Positions 47,345 to 56,059 are shown, counted from the stretch's first letter. The stretch: 64,000 nucleotides of DNA from Sphingomonas immobilis (GCF_030580995.1 NZ_JAUQSZ010000005.1:186001-250000), one strand, 5' to 3'. Made by a program: numbers and translations. Notes: a model not told the origin generated them from the sequence alone.

Positions 47345-47569
47345 ATGCGTGCATTCATTACCAAGGTCGCAGCCGGTTCGCTGATCGCCGTCGCCGCCGT
47401 TTCGCTTTCGGCTTGCGGTGGCAAGACCGAGACCGTCGACAACACCACGGTCACCGATCTGAACTCGACCGAGAGCACCGACACGATGTCGGACAACATG
47501 ACCGCCGTCGACAGCACGATGAGCAACGACGGCGCGATGATGTCGAACGAGACGTCGAACGCGATGTAA
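47345..47569 (+). CDS. Small Asn/Thr/Ser/Met-rich lipoprotein
   Basis: 74 residues. Lipoprotein signal TKVAAGSLIAVAAVSLSACG, then a disordered tail of alternating Thr, Asn, Asp, Met and Ser (TVDNTTVTDLNSTESTDTMS). Proteins of this composition are common in sphingomonads; some are labelled circumsporozoite-like because of composition alone. No function is evident. A good terminator follows. Confidence 0.75.
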   Translation: MRAFITKVAAGSLIAVAAVSLSACGGKTETVDNTTVTDLNSTESTDTMSDNMTAVDSTMSNDGAMMSNETSNAM

Positions 47570-47591
47570 TCATCCGCAAGGATGACAGAGA

Positions 47592-47621
47592 GGGCCGTCC
47601 GGTGCGCCGGGCGGCCCTTTT
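47592..47621 (+). terminator. Intrinsic terminator after the small lipoprotein gene
   Basis: GGGCCGTCCGG, loop TGCG, CCGGGCGGCCC (one G-U pair), then TTTTG. Confidence 0.85.
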
Positions 47622-47738
47622 GATTCCGGCCTTTTGATTCTGGCCCGAACCCGAGCCGGACTCGCTTCGGCGAAAAAGCCTTGGGCTGCGCGCAAAAACG
47701 CCGTAATCAGCGCCAAGGAGTTGGGGACGAGACAAATA

Positions 47739-48419
47739 ATGAGTATCTTGCGTATCTTAGCCGCGTCGCCTTTGATGACGCTCCTCGCGCTGGCGCAGCC
47801 CGCCTCCGCGCAGTTCTTTTTCAAGTCGCACGACATGACGGGCCCGGCGGTGACGGGGACCGAGGGCGAATTCAGCACCGCGTTCCCCAAGGCGACCGCC
47901 GACGAGGTGCGTGCGGCGCTGGTGTGGCGCGTGCGGTCGGCGCTCAACGTGGCGGCTCTGCAATGCCAGTTCGAACCGACGCTGATGTCGGTGCAGAATT
48001 ACAATGCCGTGCTGTTCAACCACGAGGCCGAGTTCAAGAAGAACTATGCCGTGCTCGGCAAATATTTCGTCCGCGTCAGCAAGACGCCCAGGATCGGGCA
48101 GGACGCGCTCGACCGCTTCGGGACGCGGACCTACTCCAGCTATACCGCTGTCAACGCGCAGCGCGGTTTCTGCCAGACGGCGAGCAAGATCGCCGAGCGG
48201 GCGGCTTATGCGCCGCGCGGCACCTTCGTCGACATCGCGCTCGACCAGTTCCGCACGCTCAACAACAGCCTCGTCTACTGGAGCGAGGAGCGTTTTCCGG
48301 GGCGCCCGCGCATGGCCTCCGTCGCGTACGTGCCGAACCTCGATCCGCGTTGCTGGGACCGGCGCGGCTGGCTCGCCAAGAAATGCGGCGCTTTCTACGG
48401 CCCACTCGCCAGCAACTGA
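47739..48419 (+). CDS. Exported protein of unknown function
   Basis: 226 residues from the ATG after GGAG-TTGGGGACGAG. Signal peptide (SILRILAASPLMTLLALAQP ending ASA). The mature part has the conserved-looking stretch ALQCQFEPTLMSVQNYNAVL, a second cysteine in RGFCQTAS and late cysteines in DPRCWDRRGWLAKKCGAF, suggesting two disulfides. I recognise no family. It converges with queE, six bases apart. Confidence 0.72.
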   Translation: MSILRILAASPLMTLLALAQPASAQFFFKSHDMTGPAVTGTEGEFSTAFPKATADEVRAALVWRVRSALNVAALQCQFEPTLMSVQNYNAVLFNHEAEFKKNYAVLGKYFVRVSKTPRIGQDALDRFGTRTYSSYTAVNAQRGFCQTASKIAERAAYAPRGTFVDIALDQFRTLNNSLVYWSEERFPGRPRMASVAYVPNLDPRCWDRRGWLAKKCGAFYGPLASN

Positions 48420-48425
48420 GCCTGC

Positions 48426-49058
48426 TCAGCGCATCCCCAGATATTTGTGAGTCTGGAGGCTGAGGCGCCATTTCGGGCGGGTCATCGCGACGTCGATGGC
48501 GGCGGCCTGATTGGCGTCCGCCGTGGCGCTGTCCATCGGCTGGATCAGGAAATGGGCGAAGTCCCACGCCTCCAGCGTGTCGAGATCGCTCCCCGCCTGC
48601 GGCCAGACCAGCTTGAGCTCGTCGCCGGTGCGCTGGACGACGTCGCTTCCCGCCTTGGGGCTGACGCAGACCCAGTCGATGCCGGGATGGACGGGCAAGG
48701 TGCCGTTGGTCTCGATGGCGATGCGGAAACCGCTCGCGTGGAGGGCGTCGACCAGCGCGTCGTCGACCTGCAGCATCGGTTCCCCGCCGGTCAGCACGAC
48801 GAAGCGCGCCTCCGCCCCCTCACCCCAGAAGCCGGACACCGCCGCGACCAGCGCGTCCGCGTCGGCGAACTTACCGCCGCCCGCGCCGTCCGTGCCGACG
48901 AAATCGGTGTCGCAGAAGCGGCAGATCGCGGCCTCGCGGTCCTGCTCGCGGCCCGACCACAGGTTGCAGCCGGCGAAGCGCACGAACACCGCGCGACGAC
49001 CGGCGTTGACCCCCTCGCCCTGTAGCGTGAGGAACATCTCTTTCACGGCGTAAGACAT
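48426..49058 (-). CDS. queE: 7-carboxy-7-deazaguanine synthase QueE
   Basis: 210 residues. Radical-SAM cluster cysteines are spaced C-x14-C-x2-C (FAGCNLWSG..AAICRFCDTDF), the variant known from some proteobacterial QueE proteins rather than the usual CxxxCxxC. FLTLQGEGVNAGR at the N-terminus and LTGGEP for SAM binding are present. It contracts the ring of carboxytetrahydropterin in the queuosine pathway. Its ATG overlaps the queC stop by one base (TGATG). QueD is not in the window. Confidence 0.95.
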   Translation of the reverse strand: MSYAVKEMFLTLQGEGVNAGRRAVFVRFAGCNLWSGREQDREAAICRFCDTDFVGTDGAGGGKFADADALVAAVSGFWGEGAEARFVVLTGGEPMLQVDDALVDALHASGFRIAIETNGTLPVHPGIDWVCVSPKAGSDVVQRTGDELKLVWPQAGSDLDTLEAWDFAHFLIQPMDSATADANQAAAIDVAMTRPKWRLSLQTHKYLGMR

Positions 49059-49741
49059 CAGACGGCGTAGGCGGTCGGATCGGGCAGCGCCGCTTCCTCG
49101 AAGCCCTTCTTGCGCAGGCGGCAGCTGTCGCACAGCCCGCAATGCAGGCCGCCCGGCGCGGGATCGTAGCACGACCAGCTCAGCCCGGCGTCGAGCCCGA
49201 GCCGGTCCGCCTCGCGGACGATGTCGGCCTTGGTCATGAACTGCAGCGGTGCCTGGACGCGGAACCCCTCGCCCTCGACGCCCGCCTTGGTGGCGAGCTC
49301 GGCGAGCTTCACGAAGCCTTCGATGAATTCCGGGCGGCAATCGGGATAGCCTGAATAATCGAGCGCGTTGACGCCGATATAGAGGTCACGCGCGCCCGCG
49401 GCTTCCGCCCAGCCGAGCGCGAGGCTGAGGAAGATCGTATTGCGCGCGGGCACGTAGGTGACGGGGATGCCCTCCCCCACGCCGCCCTTCGGCACGTCGA
49501 TATCGGCGGTCAGCGCGGAGCCGCCGAAACCCGAGAGATCGAGCGGCAGGACGATGTGCCGCTCCGCCTTCAACATGCTGGCGATGCGGCGCGCGGCGGC
49601 GAGTTCGAGCTGGTGGCGCTGGTTATAGTCGACCGAGAGCGCGAGCAGCTTGTGCCCGTCCTCCCGCGCGCGTGCCGCCGCGACCATGGAATCGAGGCCG
49701 CCCGAAAGAAGGGCGACCGCATACGTGCTGCCGTCTGTCAT
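49058..49741 (-). CDS. queC: 7-cyano-7-deazaguanine synthase QueC
   Basis: 227 residues. PP-loop ATPase motif [13 protein letters not shown] at the N-terminus, [16 protein letters not shown] in the middle, and the zinc-binding cysteines [20 protein letters not shown] at the C-terminus. It turns carboxydeazaguanine into preQ0 with ammonia and ATP, for queuosine in tRNA. Leads the queC-queE operon. The 132-base gap to the divergent hydrolase gene shows no preQ1 riboswitch that I can recognise. Confidence 0.96.
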   Translation of the reverse strand: MTDGSTYAVALLSGGLDSMVAAARAREDGHKLLALSVDYNQRHQLELAAARRIASMLKAERHIVLPLDLSGFGGSALTADIDVPKGGVGEGIPVTYVPARNTIFLSLALGWAEAAGARDLYIGVNALDYSGYPDCRPEFIEGFVKLAELATKAGVEGEGFRVQAPLQFMTKADIVREADRLGLDAGLSWSCYDPAPGGLHCGLCDSCRLRKKGFEEAALPDPTAYAV

Positions 49742-49873
49742 GATGCGAGCGAGTGTAGGGTGCCGGTGCGGGCGGCGCAATGGAGGCGACGGAAACGCCG
49801 CAGCGGCTTTTTGCGGTTGGCAAGCGTCATGGCTGCGGCGACACTGCGGCGAACGATCGAATGGAGAAGCCTG

Positions 49874-50731
49874 ATGTGCGACGAATTCACCGGCACCGCT
49901 GACGAGACCACCGGCAGCCTGACGCGGCGCCAGTTCGCGACCGCCGGCACCGCCGCCGCGATCGCCGCCTATGCGACGCCCGCGCTCGCCGCCGGTTCGC
50001 TGAGCGAGAACATGGTCGACGTGACGACGCCTGACGGAAAATGCGACGCCTTCTTCGTCCATCCCGCCAAGGGCAAGCACCCCGGTGTCATCATGTGGCC
50101 CGATGCGCTCGGCCTGCGCGATGCCAACAAGGCGATGGCGCGGCGGCTGGCCGGCGACGGCTATTCGGTGCTGATCGTGAACCCCTATTACCGGCTGCTG
50201 CGCGGGGCGGTCGGGCTCGATTTCTCGGCCTTCAGGACGCCGGAGGGCCGCCAGAAGATCACGCCGTTGATGGGCTCGCTCACGCCTGCGGATATCGCCA
50301 AGGATGCCGCCGCCTTCGTCGCCTTTCTCGACGCGCAGCCCTCCGTCGATACCAAGCGCGGGATCGGCGCGCAGGGCTATTGCTTCAGCGGCGCCTTCGC
50401 GATCCGCGCGGCGGCGACCGTGCCGGAGCGGATCAAGGCGGTGGCGACCTTCCACGGCGGCGGCCTCGTCAACGACAAGCCCGAGAGTCCGCATCTGTCG
50501 ATCGCCAAGACCAAGGCCAGCTTCCTGATCGCGATCGCAAAGGACGACGATGCCAAGCAGCCCGACGCGAAGGATGTGCTGAAGGCGACGGCAGCGGCGG
50601 CGGGGCGTCCCGCCGAGATCGAGGTCTACAAGGGCGACCATAGCTGGACCGTCCCCGACGCGCCCGTCTACGACAAGGCCGAGGGCGACCGCGCGTGGGC
50701 GCGGCTGTTGGCGCTGTACGCGAAGCTCTGA
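49874..50731 (+). CDS. Exported dienelactone hydrolase family protein
   Basis: 285 residues. The N-terminus has a twin-arginine signal ([20 protein letters not shown]). The alpha/beta-hydrolase core has its nucleophile as cysteine in [12 protein letters not shown], with histidine in GDHSWTVPD, which is the Cys-Asp-His arrangement of dienelactone hydrolases. Folding before Tat export to the periplasm is implied. Substrate unknown; homologues act on lactones or esters. Divergent from queC. Confidence 0.87.
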   Translation: MCDEFTGTADETTGSLTRRQFATAGTAAAIAAYATPALAAGSLSENMVDVTTPDGKCDAFFVHPAKGKHPGVIMWPDALGLRDANKAMARRLAGDGYSVLIVNPYYRLLRGAVGLDFSAFRTPEGRQKITPLMGSLTPADIAKDAAAFVAFLDAQPSVDTKRGIGAQGYCFSGAFAIRAAATVPERIKAVATFHGGGLVNDKPESPHLSIAKTKASFLIAIAKDDDAKQPDAKDVLKATAAAAGRPAEIEVYKGDHSWTVPDAPVYDKAEGDRAWARLLALYAKL

Positions 50732-50733
50732 AC

Positions 50734-50762
50734 AAAAAAAGGCCGCCCGTTTCTGGGCGGCC
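50734..50762 (-). terminator. Intrinsic terminator for minus-strand transcription
   Basis: On the minus strand GGCCGCCC, loop AGAAAC, GGGCGGCC, then seven T. It would end transcription from the DUF3617-like gene or the candidate small RNA. Confidence 0.88.
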
Positions 50763-50851
50763 ATGAAAGTCGTGCCCATACGGGCCTAGGGAAAAAGCAT
50801 GCTCGAAAGCATACTTCGCATCCCTAAACGCAGCGGACTGACGAAAGACTT
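50734..50851 (-). ncRNA. Candidate structured RNA downstream of the DUF3617-like gene
   Basis: Read on the minus strand, GACTT-type and AAGTC-type arms (50847-50851 with 50766-50771) close a junction. The junction holds a composite stem (TAGGGA/TCCCTA around the hairpin GTATGCT-TTCG-AGCATGC) and a short hairpin GCCC-GTAT-GGGC. An eight-pair terminator with a seven-T tail follows directly. Such nested pairing ending in a terminator suggests a stable 3' UTR-derived or independent small RNA of about 115 nt. I could not fix a promoter. The pairing is seen; the RNA is inferred. Confidence 0.45.
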
Positions 50852-50869
50852 AACGGCAGGCCGAAATAT

Positions 50870-51298
50870 TCAGCGCAGCGCCGCCTTGCGCGGGTCGCAG
50901 TCGCCGACGCGGCGGCCCTGCATGTCGATGTCGAAGGGCGCGCGGTTGACGATGCCCTGCGTTTCCAGATCGAACGAGCGCGGCGTCGCGATTTTCACGA
51001 CGGTGCGGCCGTGGCCGCTGCCGGGGCACGTGTAATGCACCGTGGCGCTGTCGGGCGTATCGTCGATGACGAAGCGCGAGCAGTTGGCGTCGGGATGTTC
51101 GAGCTGGATCAGCACCGCCGCATTGGCGATGCACAAGGATTTCGGCGGGGCCGACGAACCGACCTCCTTGAGCTGATACAGGCCGGGCTCGATCCGCGAC
51201 AGCGCGACCAGCGGCGCCGAGGCCGGAGCCGCCGCCGTGAGCGCGCCAATCAGCACCGACGCGCCGAGGCACGTTCTGACAACCGGAAACCTACGCAT
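50870..51298 (-). CDS. Exported DUF3617-like protein
   Basis: 142 residues from ATG (an earlier TTG is unlikely). Signal peptide (RTCLGASVLIGALTAAAPAS). The mature domain begins IEPGLYQLKEVGSS and contains cysteine pairs CIANAA / ANCSRF / HYTCPG / GDCDPR typical of the DUF3617 family of small periplasmic proteins, which have no assigned function. The candidate structured RNA follows on the same strand. Confidence 0.7.
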   Translation of the reverse strand: MRRFPVVRTCLGASVLIGALTAAAPASAPLVALSRIEPGLYQLKEVGSSAPPKSLCIANAAVLIQLEHPDANCSRFVIDDTPDSATVHYTCPGSGHGRTVVKIATPRSFDLETQGIVNRAPFDIDMQGRRVGDCDPRKAALR

Positions 51299-51383
51299 TC
51301 CGCTCAATCCCCAAACTCGCGGGCAAACCCCGCGAATCCCCCACCGACAATGTGGAAGGTCGATGAGGGAGTTTCAACAGGAT

Positions 51384-52307
51384 TCACGAAAGCGAACGTT
51401 CTCCGATTGGTACAGGAAACTTCTGCGCACAAAAGGCGCAATCGACCGTAATCATGCCCGAGTCGTCGGCCATTTCACGCTGGTCCTCGATCGGGAATTT
51501 GGCGAGGACCGAGGCGATATAGTCGGGGGAGCAGCGGCAGCCGCGCACGATCGACTGTGCCGGCAGGATGCGGACTTCGGATTCTTCGTTGAACAGCCGC
51601 CACACCAGGGTCTCCAACGGCAGGCTCTCATCGGCGAGCTCGTCCGCGCCCATCGTCCCGCCCAGCACGGCGACATGCTCCCACTCGGCATGATCGTCGC
51701 GGACGTGCAGGCGCTCGCGCCCCTCCTCGCCCTCGGGCAGATGCTGGAGGAAGAGGCCGCCGGTGATGCGCGGGTTGTGCGGGTTCGCGCCGAGGCGGAT
51801 CAGCGTCGGGATCTGTTCCGACTGCACGAAATATTGCGCAGCGACCTCGGCCAGCGAATCGCCGTCGAGCGGGACGATGCCCTGATAGCGCTCGCCCGTC
51901 GCCGCCTGATCGAAGGTGATGGCGAGATAGCCGGTGCCGAACAGCGCGAACAGGCTGGGGTCGCTCGGCGCATCGGCGAGGCGGTCGGCGTCGAACTGCA
52001 CATAGCCGCGCAGCTCGCCGCCGCGATAGTCGCACACCAGCAGGCTGACGATGCCGCTTTCGGTCTGCGCCTGCAGCGTGAGCTGGCCGCCGGTGTCTTT
52101 GGTGCCGTCCTTGAGCGTGGAGCCGATCAGCGCGGTCAGCGTCAGCGCCTCCGCCAGCAGCGCCTCGATCGGCGGCGGATAATCGTGCGCGGTCAGAATA
52201 CGGTCGAGCACCGGCCCGAGCCGCACCATGCGCCCGCGCGCATGGCGCTCCGGGATGGTGAAGCCGAGGGCGAGATCGAGGTCGGGGGTGCGGATGGGGT
52301 CGTTCAT
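51384..52307 (-). CDS. hslO: Redox-regulated chaperone Hsp33
   Basis: 307 residues. The C-terminal zinc/redox cysteines are CRC (in VRGCRCSPDYIASVL) and CAFC (in VDCAFCAQKF), the CxC..CxxC pattern that senses oxidants. The N-terminal half has LTLTALIGSTLKDGTKDTGG and LQAQTESGIVSLLVCDYRGG. It binds unfolding proteins during oxidative stress in the cytoplasm. Last gene of argD-argF-hslO, an order conserved in many sphingomonads, with repeats in both gaps. Confidence 0.96.
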   Translation of the reverse strand: MNDPIRTPDLDLALGFTIPERHARGRMVRLGPVLDRILTAHDYPPPIEALLAEALTLTALIGSTLKDGTKDTGGQLTLQAQTESGIVSLLVCDYRGGELRGYVQFDADRLADAPSDPSLFALFGTGYLAITFDQAATGERYQGIVPLDGDSLAEVAAQYFVQSEQIPTLIRLGANPHNPRITGGLFLQHLPEGEEGRERLHVRDDHAEWEHVAVLGGTMGADELADESLPLETLVWRLFNEESEVRILPAQSIVRGCRCSPDYIASVLAKFPIEDQREMADDSGMITVDCAFCAQKFPVPIGERSLS

Positions 52308-52317
52308 CGAAGTCTTT

Positions 52318-52398
52318 CGTCACCCCAGCGAAAGCTGGGGCCTCTTGCGGCGAGGGCGCGCCATTCACCGCGAGATCCCAGCTTTCGCTGGGATGACG
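52318..52398. repeat. Palindromic doublet between argF and hslO, CCCCAGC type
   Basis: CGTCACCCCAGCGAAAGCTG at the left, CCCAGCTTTCGCTGGGATGA at the right, facing each other around a 35-base spacer. Same architecture as the CCCCGGC doublets with A/T replacing one G/C pair in each stem. Confidence 0.85.
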
Positions 52399-52441
52399 GA
52401 TTTTGGCTTGGCACCTTATTTGGGAGCCGAAGCCTCCCCGA

Positions 52442-53359
52442 TCAACCGATCTGCCCGAAGCACCAGCGCAGCACCGATTTCTGCGCGTGCAGGCGGTTCT
52501 CCGCCTCGGGCCAGATCAGCGACTGGGGCCCGTCGATCACCGCCGCCTCGACCTCCTCGCCGCGGTGGGCGGGGAGGCAGTGGAGGAACTTGGCATCGGC
52601 CTTGGCGCGCGCCATCAGCGCCTCCGTCACCTGGAAGGGCATCATCGCGGCGAGCTTGGTCTCGGCATGGGCCTGGCCCATCGAGATCCAGGTATCGGTG
52701 ACGACGACGTCGGCGCCATCCACCGCCTCCTGCGGGGTGCCGACGATGCGCGCGCGACCCTGGCCCCGCATGACGTCGCTCTCGGACGGCATGAACCCCT
52801 GCGGGCAGGCGGCGACGACATCGAACTGCATCAGCCCGGCCGCCTCGATGATTGAGGCGAGGACGTTGTTGCCGTCGCCGAGCCACGCGACCTTGAGGCC
52901 GGGCAGCGCCTTCCCGCTTTCGAGGATGGTCAGCAGATCGGCCATGATCTGGCACGGATGCGAATTGTCGGTGAGGCCGTTGATGACGGGCACGGTCGCG
53001 TAATGCGCCATCTCCTCCAGCTTCGCGTGATCGTCGGTGCGCAGCATGATCGCGTCGCAATAGCCCGAGATGATGCGCGCCGTGTCGGCGACGGTCTCAC
53101 CGCGGCCGAGCTGGGTGGTGCCGCCGTCGAGCACGATCGAGGTGCCGCCGAGCTGGCGGATCGCCATGTCGAAGCTGACGCGCGTGCGGGTCGAGTTCTT
53201 CTCGAACACCATCGCGAGGGTGTGGCCGGCGAGCGGGGCGTCGGCATCGGCCTTGCCCTTCGGCCAGCCCTGGCGGGCGGCCTTGCGGTCTAGAGCGTCG
53301 GCCAGCATCGCGGCGATACCGTCCGGGCCTGCGTCGGAAAGGTCGAGGAAGTGGCGCAT
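52442..53359 (-). CDS. argF: Ornithine carbamoyltransferase
   Basis: 305 residues. Carbamoyl-phosphate binding motif [11 protein letters not shown], ornithine site with [14 protein letters not shown] and [13 protein letters not shown]. It makes citrulline from ornithine and carbamoyl phosphate. Follows argD on the same strand with a 162-base gap filled by a palindromic doublet. Confidence 0.97.
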   Translation of the reverse strand: MRHFLDLSDAGPDGIAAMLADALDRKAARQGWPKGKADADAPLAGHTLAMVFEKNSTRTRVSFDMAIRQLGGTSIVLDGGTTQLGRGETVADTARIISGYCDAIMLRTDDHAKLEEMAHYATVPVINGLTDNSHPCQIMADLLTILESGKALPGLKVAWLGDGNNVLASIIEAAGLMQFDVVAACPQGFMPSESDVMRGQGRARIVGTPQEAVDGADVVVTDTWISMGQAHAETKLAAMMPFQVTEALMARAKADAKFLHCLPAHRGEEVEAAVIDGPQSLIWPEAENRLHAQKSVLRWCFGQIG

Positions 53360-53363
53360 CCTA

Positions 53364-53508
53364 ATTCCTCCCCCGCAGGGGGAGGGGGACCATTTGCCTC
53401 TTCCGGCAAATGGTGGAGGGGGGAGCCACGGACGGGATCGCTTGTGGCGTCCCCGTCCACCACCCGCTGAAGAAGCGGGCGGTCCCCCTCCCCGTACCGG
53501 GGAGGAAT
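53364..53508. repeat. Palindromic doublet between argD and argF, CCTCCCC type
   Basis: ATTCCTCCCCCGCAGGGGGA at the left and CCCCCTCCCCGTACCGGGGA at the right frame internal hairpins (CATTTGCCTCTTCCGGCAAATG; CCGCTGAAGAAGCGG). The outermost bases ATTCCTCCCC and GGGGAGGAAT are inverted copies. Confidence 0.78.
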
Positions 53509-53521
53509 GAAGAAGCCGCCA

Positions 53522-54712
53522 TCACGCCGGCACAGGCGCGAAGCTCCGCGCGCCTTCGCTCATCTTCTGGACGAATTCGGTGATGTGGCTTTCCTCGATC
53601 ACCAGTGGCGGCAGGATGCGCACGACGTTCTCGCCCGCCGAGACCGTCAGCAGGCCGTGATTGTCGCGCAGATGCCCGACGAACGCGCGCGCATCGGCGC
53701 TGTCCGCCAGCTTGATACCGAGCATCAGGCCCTTGCCCCGCGTTTCCACGAACATGTCGTGATTGGGGATCATCTGCTCGAGCGCGCCGCGCAGGCGCTC
53801 GCCGGTCTTGGTGACGCCTTCGAGGAAGCCGTCGCCGAGGATCACGTCGAGCACCGCCTCGCCCGCCGCCATCGCCAGCGGGTTGCCGCCATAGGTCGAG
53901 CCGTGCGTGCCGATCACCATGCCCTTGGCGGCTTCCTCGGTCGCGAGGCACGCGCCGAGCGGGAAGCCGCCGCCGATGCCCTTCGCCACCGCCATGATGT
54001 CCGGCTCGATGCCGTAATGCTCGTAGGCCCACATCTTGCCGGTGCGGCCGTAGCCGCATTGCACTTCGTCTAGCACCAGCAGCAGGCCGTGTTCGTCGCA
54101 CGCCTTGCGCAGGCCCTGGATGAAGGCCTCGCTGCCCGCCGTCACGCCGCCCTCGCCCTGCACCGTCTCCAGCAGGAAGCCGGCGGTGTGATCGTCGATC
54201 AGCGCGAGCGCCGCGTCGAGATCGTTGTAGGGCGCGTATTTGAAGCCCGGCAGCAAAGGCTCGAACCCGTCGCGCATCTTGGCCTGATTGGTCGCCGAGA
54301 TCGTGCCGAGCGAGCGGCCGTGGAACGCCTGGTTGAAGGTGATGAGATCATGCCGCTGCGGATTGCCGCTGGCATAGTGATAGCGGCGTGCGGTCTTGAT
54401 CGCGCATTCCACCGCCTCGACGCCCGAATTGGTGAAGAACACCGTGTCGGCGAAGCTCGCGTCGACCAGCCGCTGCGCGAAATGCTCGCCCTGCGGGCTG
54501 CCGTAGAGGTTGGAGACGTGCATCAGCGTCGCCGCCTGATCGGCGATCGCCTTGACCAGCTTCGGGTGGCCGTGGCCGAGCGCGTTGACCGCGATGCCCG
54601 CCGCGAAATCGAGATAGCGCTCGCCGCGCTCGCCGATCAGGTAGCAGCCCTCCCCTCGCACCGGGCGCACGCCGCAGCGCGGGTACACGGGCATGAGCGG
54701 GGTGATCGGCAT
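53522..54712 (-). CDS. argD: Acetylornithine/succinyldiaminopimelate aminotransferase
   Basis: 396 residues. Class III aminotransferase landmarks: YLDFAAGIAVNALGHGHPKL, FFTNSGVEAVECAIKTARRY, the aspartate in LLLVLDEVQCGYGRTG and the PLP lysine in DIMAVAKGIGGGFPLGA. It converts N-acetylglutamate semialdehyde to N-acetylornithine. AGGAG lies nine bases before the ATG and a terminator-like hairpin lies directly before that; a promoter can be drawn just upstream, giving a very short leader. Confidence 0.95.
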   Translation of the reverse strand: MPITPLMPVYPRCGVRPVRGEGCYLIGERGERYLDFAAGIAVNALGHGHPKLVKAIADQAATLMHVSNLYGSPQGEHFAQRLVDASFADTVFFTNSGVEAVECAIKTARRYHYASGNPQRHDLITFNQAFHGRSLGTISATNQAKMRDGFEPLLPGFKYAPYNDLDAALALIDDHTAGFLLETVQGEGGVTAGSEAFIQGLRKACDEHGLLLVLDEVQCGYGRTGKMWAYEHYGIEPDIMAVAKGIGGGFPLGACLATEEAAKGMVIGTHGSTYGGNPLAMAAGEAVLDVILGDGFLEGVTKTGERLRGALEQMIPNHDMFVETRGKGLMLGIKLADSADARAFVGHLRDNHGLLTVSAGENVVRILPPLVIEESHITEFVQKMSEGARSFAPVPA

Positions 54713-54731
54713 CGCGGAGGACTCCTGAAAC

Positions 54732-54757
54732 GAAAAAAGCGGCCCGTGCTGGGCCGC
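54732..54757 (-). terminator. Terminator/attenuator-like hairpin in front of argD
   Basis: Minus strand: GCGGCCC, loop AGCAC, GGGCCGC, then six T, five bases before the AGGAG region of argD starts. It can end transcripts arriving from the hypothetical gene upstream, or act as an attenuator for transcripts started at the promoter drawn next to it. Confidence 0.75.
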
Positions 54758-54767
54758 CGGAGGAGGC

Positions 54768-54796
54768 ATTTACTTGGGATGCGGGGGTGGGGTCAA
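54768..54796 (-). promoter_or_regulatory. Candidate sigma70-type promoter of argD
   Basis: Minus strand: TTGACC (54796-54791), 17-base spacer, GTAAAT (54773-54768). The expected start point is near 54761, only a few bases before the hairpin. The 5' CCUCCU of that transcript could also pair with the AGGAG of argD. Confidence 0.45.
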
Positions 54797-54831
54797 CACC
54801 GTGTGCGAGGCCGAGCGCGCGACGCGATCTG

Positions 54832-55137
54832 CTAGCCGTCTAGCGGCAACTCATCCGCATAGACCACTATCGCATGTCCCTCCCGTACCGCATCTTCAGC
54901 GGCTGTTCGCAGGGTGGGATCGGCAATCGCAGACGGACCGGAATCCAGTACCTTCTCCCTGCTCACCTCGACAAAGCGCCATCCCTTGCCTTCTGCGCCC
55001 GAAATCGCGGCGGAGCGAGCAGCAACGGTATTCGAACCGCTTCCGAAAAGCATGAGAGCATGTCTCGCCCCTTCACGAAATTTTGCGTTATTGGTCGCGA
55101 CTCCTTTCGCAAGGAACATGAACAGCGAAGCCGTCAT
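54832..55137 (-). CDS. Hypothetical protein co-transcribed with the ABC permease
   Basis: 101 residues: MTASLFMFLAKGVATNNAKF, then GARHALMLFGSGSNTVAARS and a mixed alpha/beta remainder ending VVYADELPLDG. Its ATG is three bases after the permease stop. I do not recognise the family and see no signal peptide or membrane segment beyond the weakly hydrophobic start. Base composition is lower in G and C than the genes on either side. It ends ahead of the hairpin that precedes argD. Confidence 0.55.
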   Translation of the reverse strand: MTASLFMFLAKGVATNNAKFREGARHALMLFGSGSNTVAARSAAISGAEGKGWRFVEVSREKVLDSGPSAIADPTLRTAAEDAVREGHAIVVYADELPLDG

Positions 55138-55140
55138 GAT

Positions 55141-55995
55141 CTAACTCTTCAGCCGCCACCCGCGCGCCAGCAAGACGTAGCACGCCACGAACAGCACCAC
55201 ATCGACCGCCAGCACGACGATGCTGCCGATCAGCACCGGCGAGTCGGCGGTGCCGAGGAAGCCGTAGCGGAAGCCCGAGATCAGGTAGAAGAACGGGTTC
55301 GCGTGGCTGAATGCGCGGAAGGCGGGGGCGAGCTTGTCGACCGAATAGAAGGTGCCCGACAGCAGCGACAGCGGCACGACGACGAAGTTCGTCACCGCCG
55401 CCGCCTGATCGAACTTGTTCGCCCAAATGGACGTCAGCACGCCGAGCAGCGACAGGAACAGCGTGCCGAGCAGCCCGAACCACAGCACCGCCCAGGGGTG
55501 CGACGGGATCACGCCGGTGCCGAGATAGACCAGCATCGCCAGCCAGCAGACCAGCCCGACGATGAACGCCCGCGTCATCGCGCCGCCGAGCAGGCCGATC
55601 AGCAATTCCATCGTCGACAGCGGTGGCATCAGATAATCGACGATCGTGCCCTGCAGCTTGCCCGCGAGCAGCGAGAAGCTGGCATTGGCGAAGGCCGGGC
55701 CCATCATGCCCTGGCTGATGATCAGCCCCGGCGCGATGAACAGCGCGAACGGCACCTCGACCCCGCCGACCAGAACCGGGCGCTTCGCCCCGGTCGCGAC
55801 CGTAAAGACCACCAGGAAAAGCAGCGTCGTGATGGCGGGTGCCCAGATCGTCTGCAGGTGGACCTTGAAGAAACGCCGCACCTCCTTGATATAGAGCGTC
55901 TGCAATCCGCCCCAGTTGACGTCCTTGATGACGGGAACGCCCGGGGCGCTGCGCACCGCCGACTGGATTTCACCGGATGGGGGCTGGCTGCTCAT
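55141..55995 (-). CDS. ABC-2 type transporter permease
   Basis: 284 residues with six membrane helices. The ABC-2 signature appears as IKEVRRFFKVHLQTIWAPAI, APGLIISQGMMGPAF and SGTFYSVDKLAPAFRAFSHA followed by NPFFYLISGFRYGF. Related permeases export polysaccharides, lipids or drugs. No ATP-binding subunit is adjacent, which is unusual; its partner must be elsewhere. Divergent from gcrA. Confidence 0.88.
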   Translation of the reverse strand: MSSQPPSGEIQSAVRSAPGVPVIKDVNWGGLQTLYIKEVRRFFKVHLQTIWAPAITTLLFLVVFTVATGAKRPVLVGGVEVPFALFIAPGLIISQGMMGPAFANASFSLLAGKLQGTIVDYLMPPLSTMELLIGLLGGAMTRAFIVGLVCWLAMLVYLGTGVIPSHPWAVLWFGLLGTLFLSLLGVLTSIWANKFDQAAAVTNFVVVPLSLLSGTFYSVDKLAPAFRAFSHANPFFYLISGFRYGFLGTADSPVLIGSIVVLAVDVVLFVACYVLLARGWRLKS

Positions 55996-56059
55996 GGCGC
56001 GATCGGTTAAGCGCTGCGGCCGTCGCCCGCAACCCGGCACGCTGAGAAAGAACGATTGA

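Noticed and set aside
49742..49873. A preQ1 riboswitch ahead of queC
   Set aside because: No H-type pseudoknot pattern with the expected A-rich tail could be drawn; only short GC-rich stems are present.
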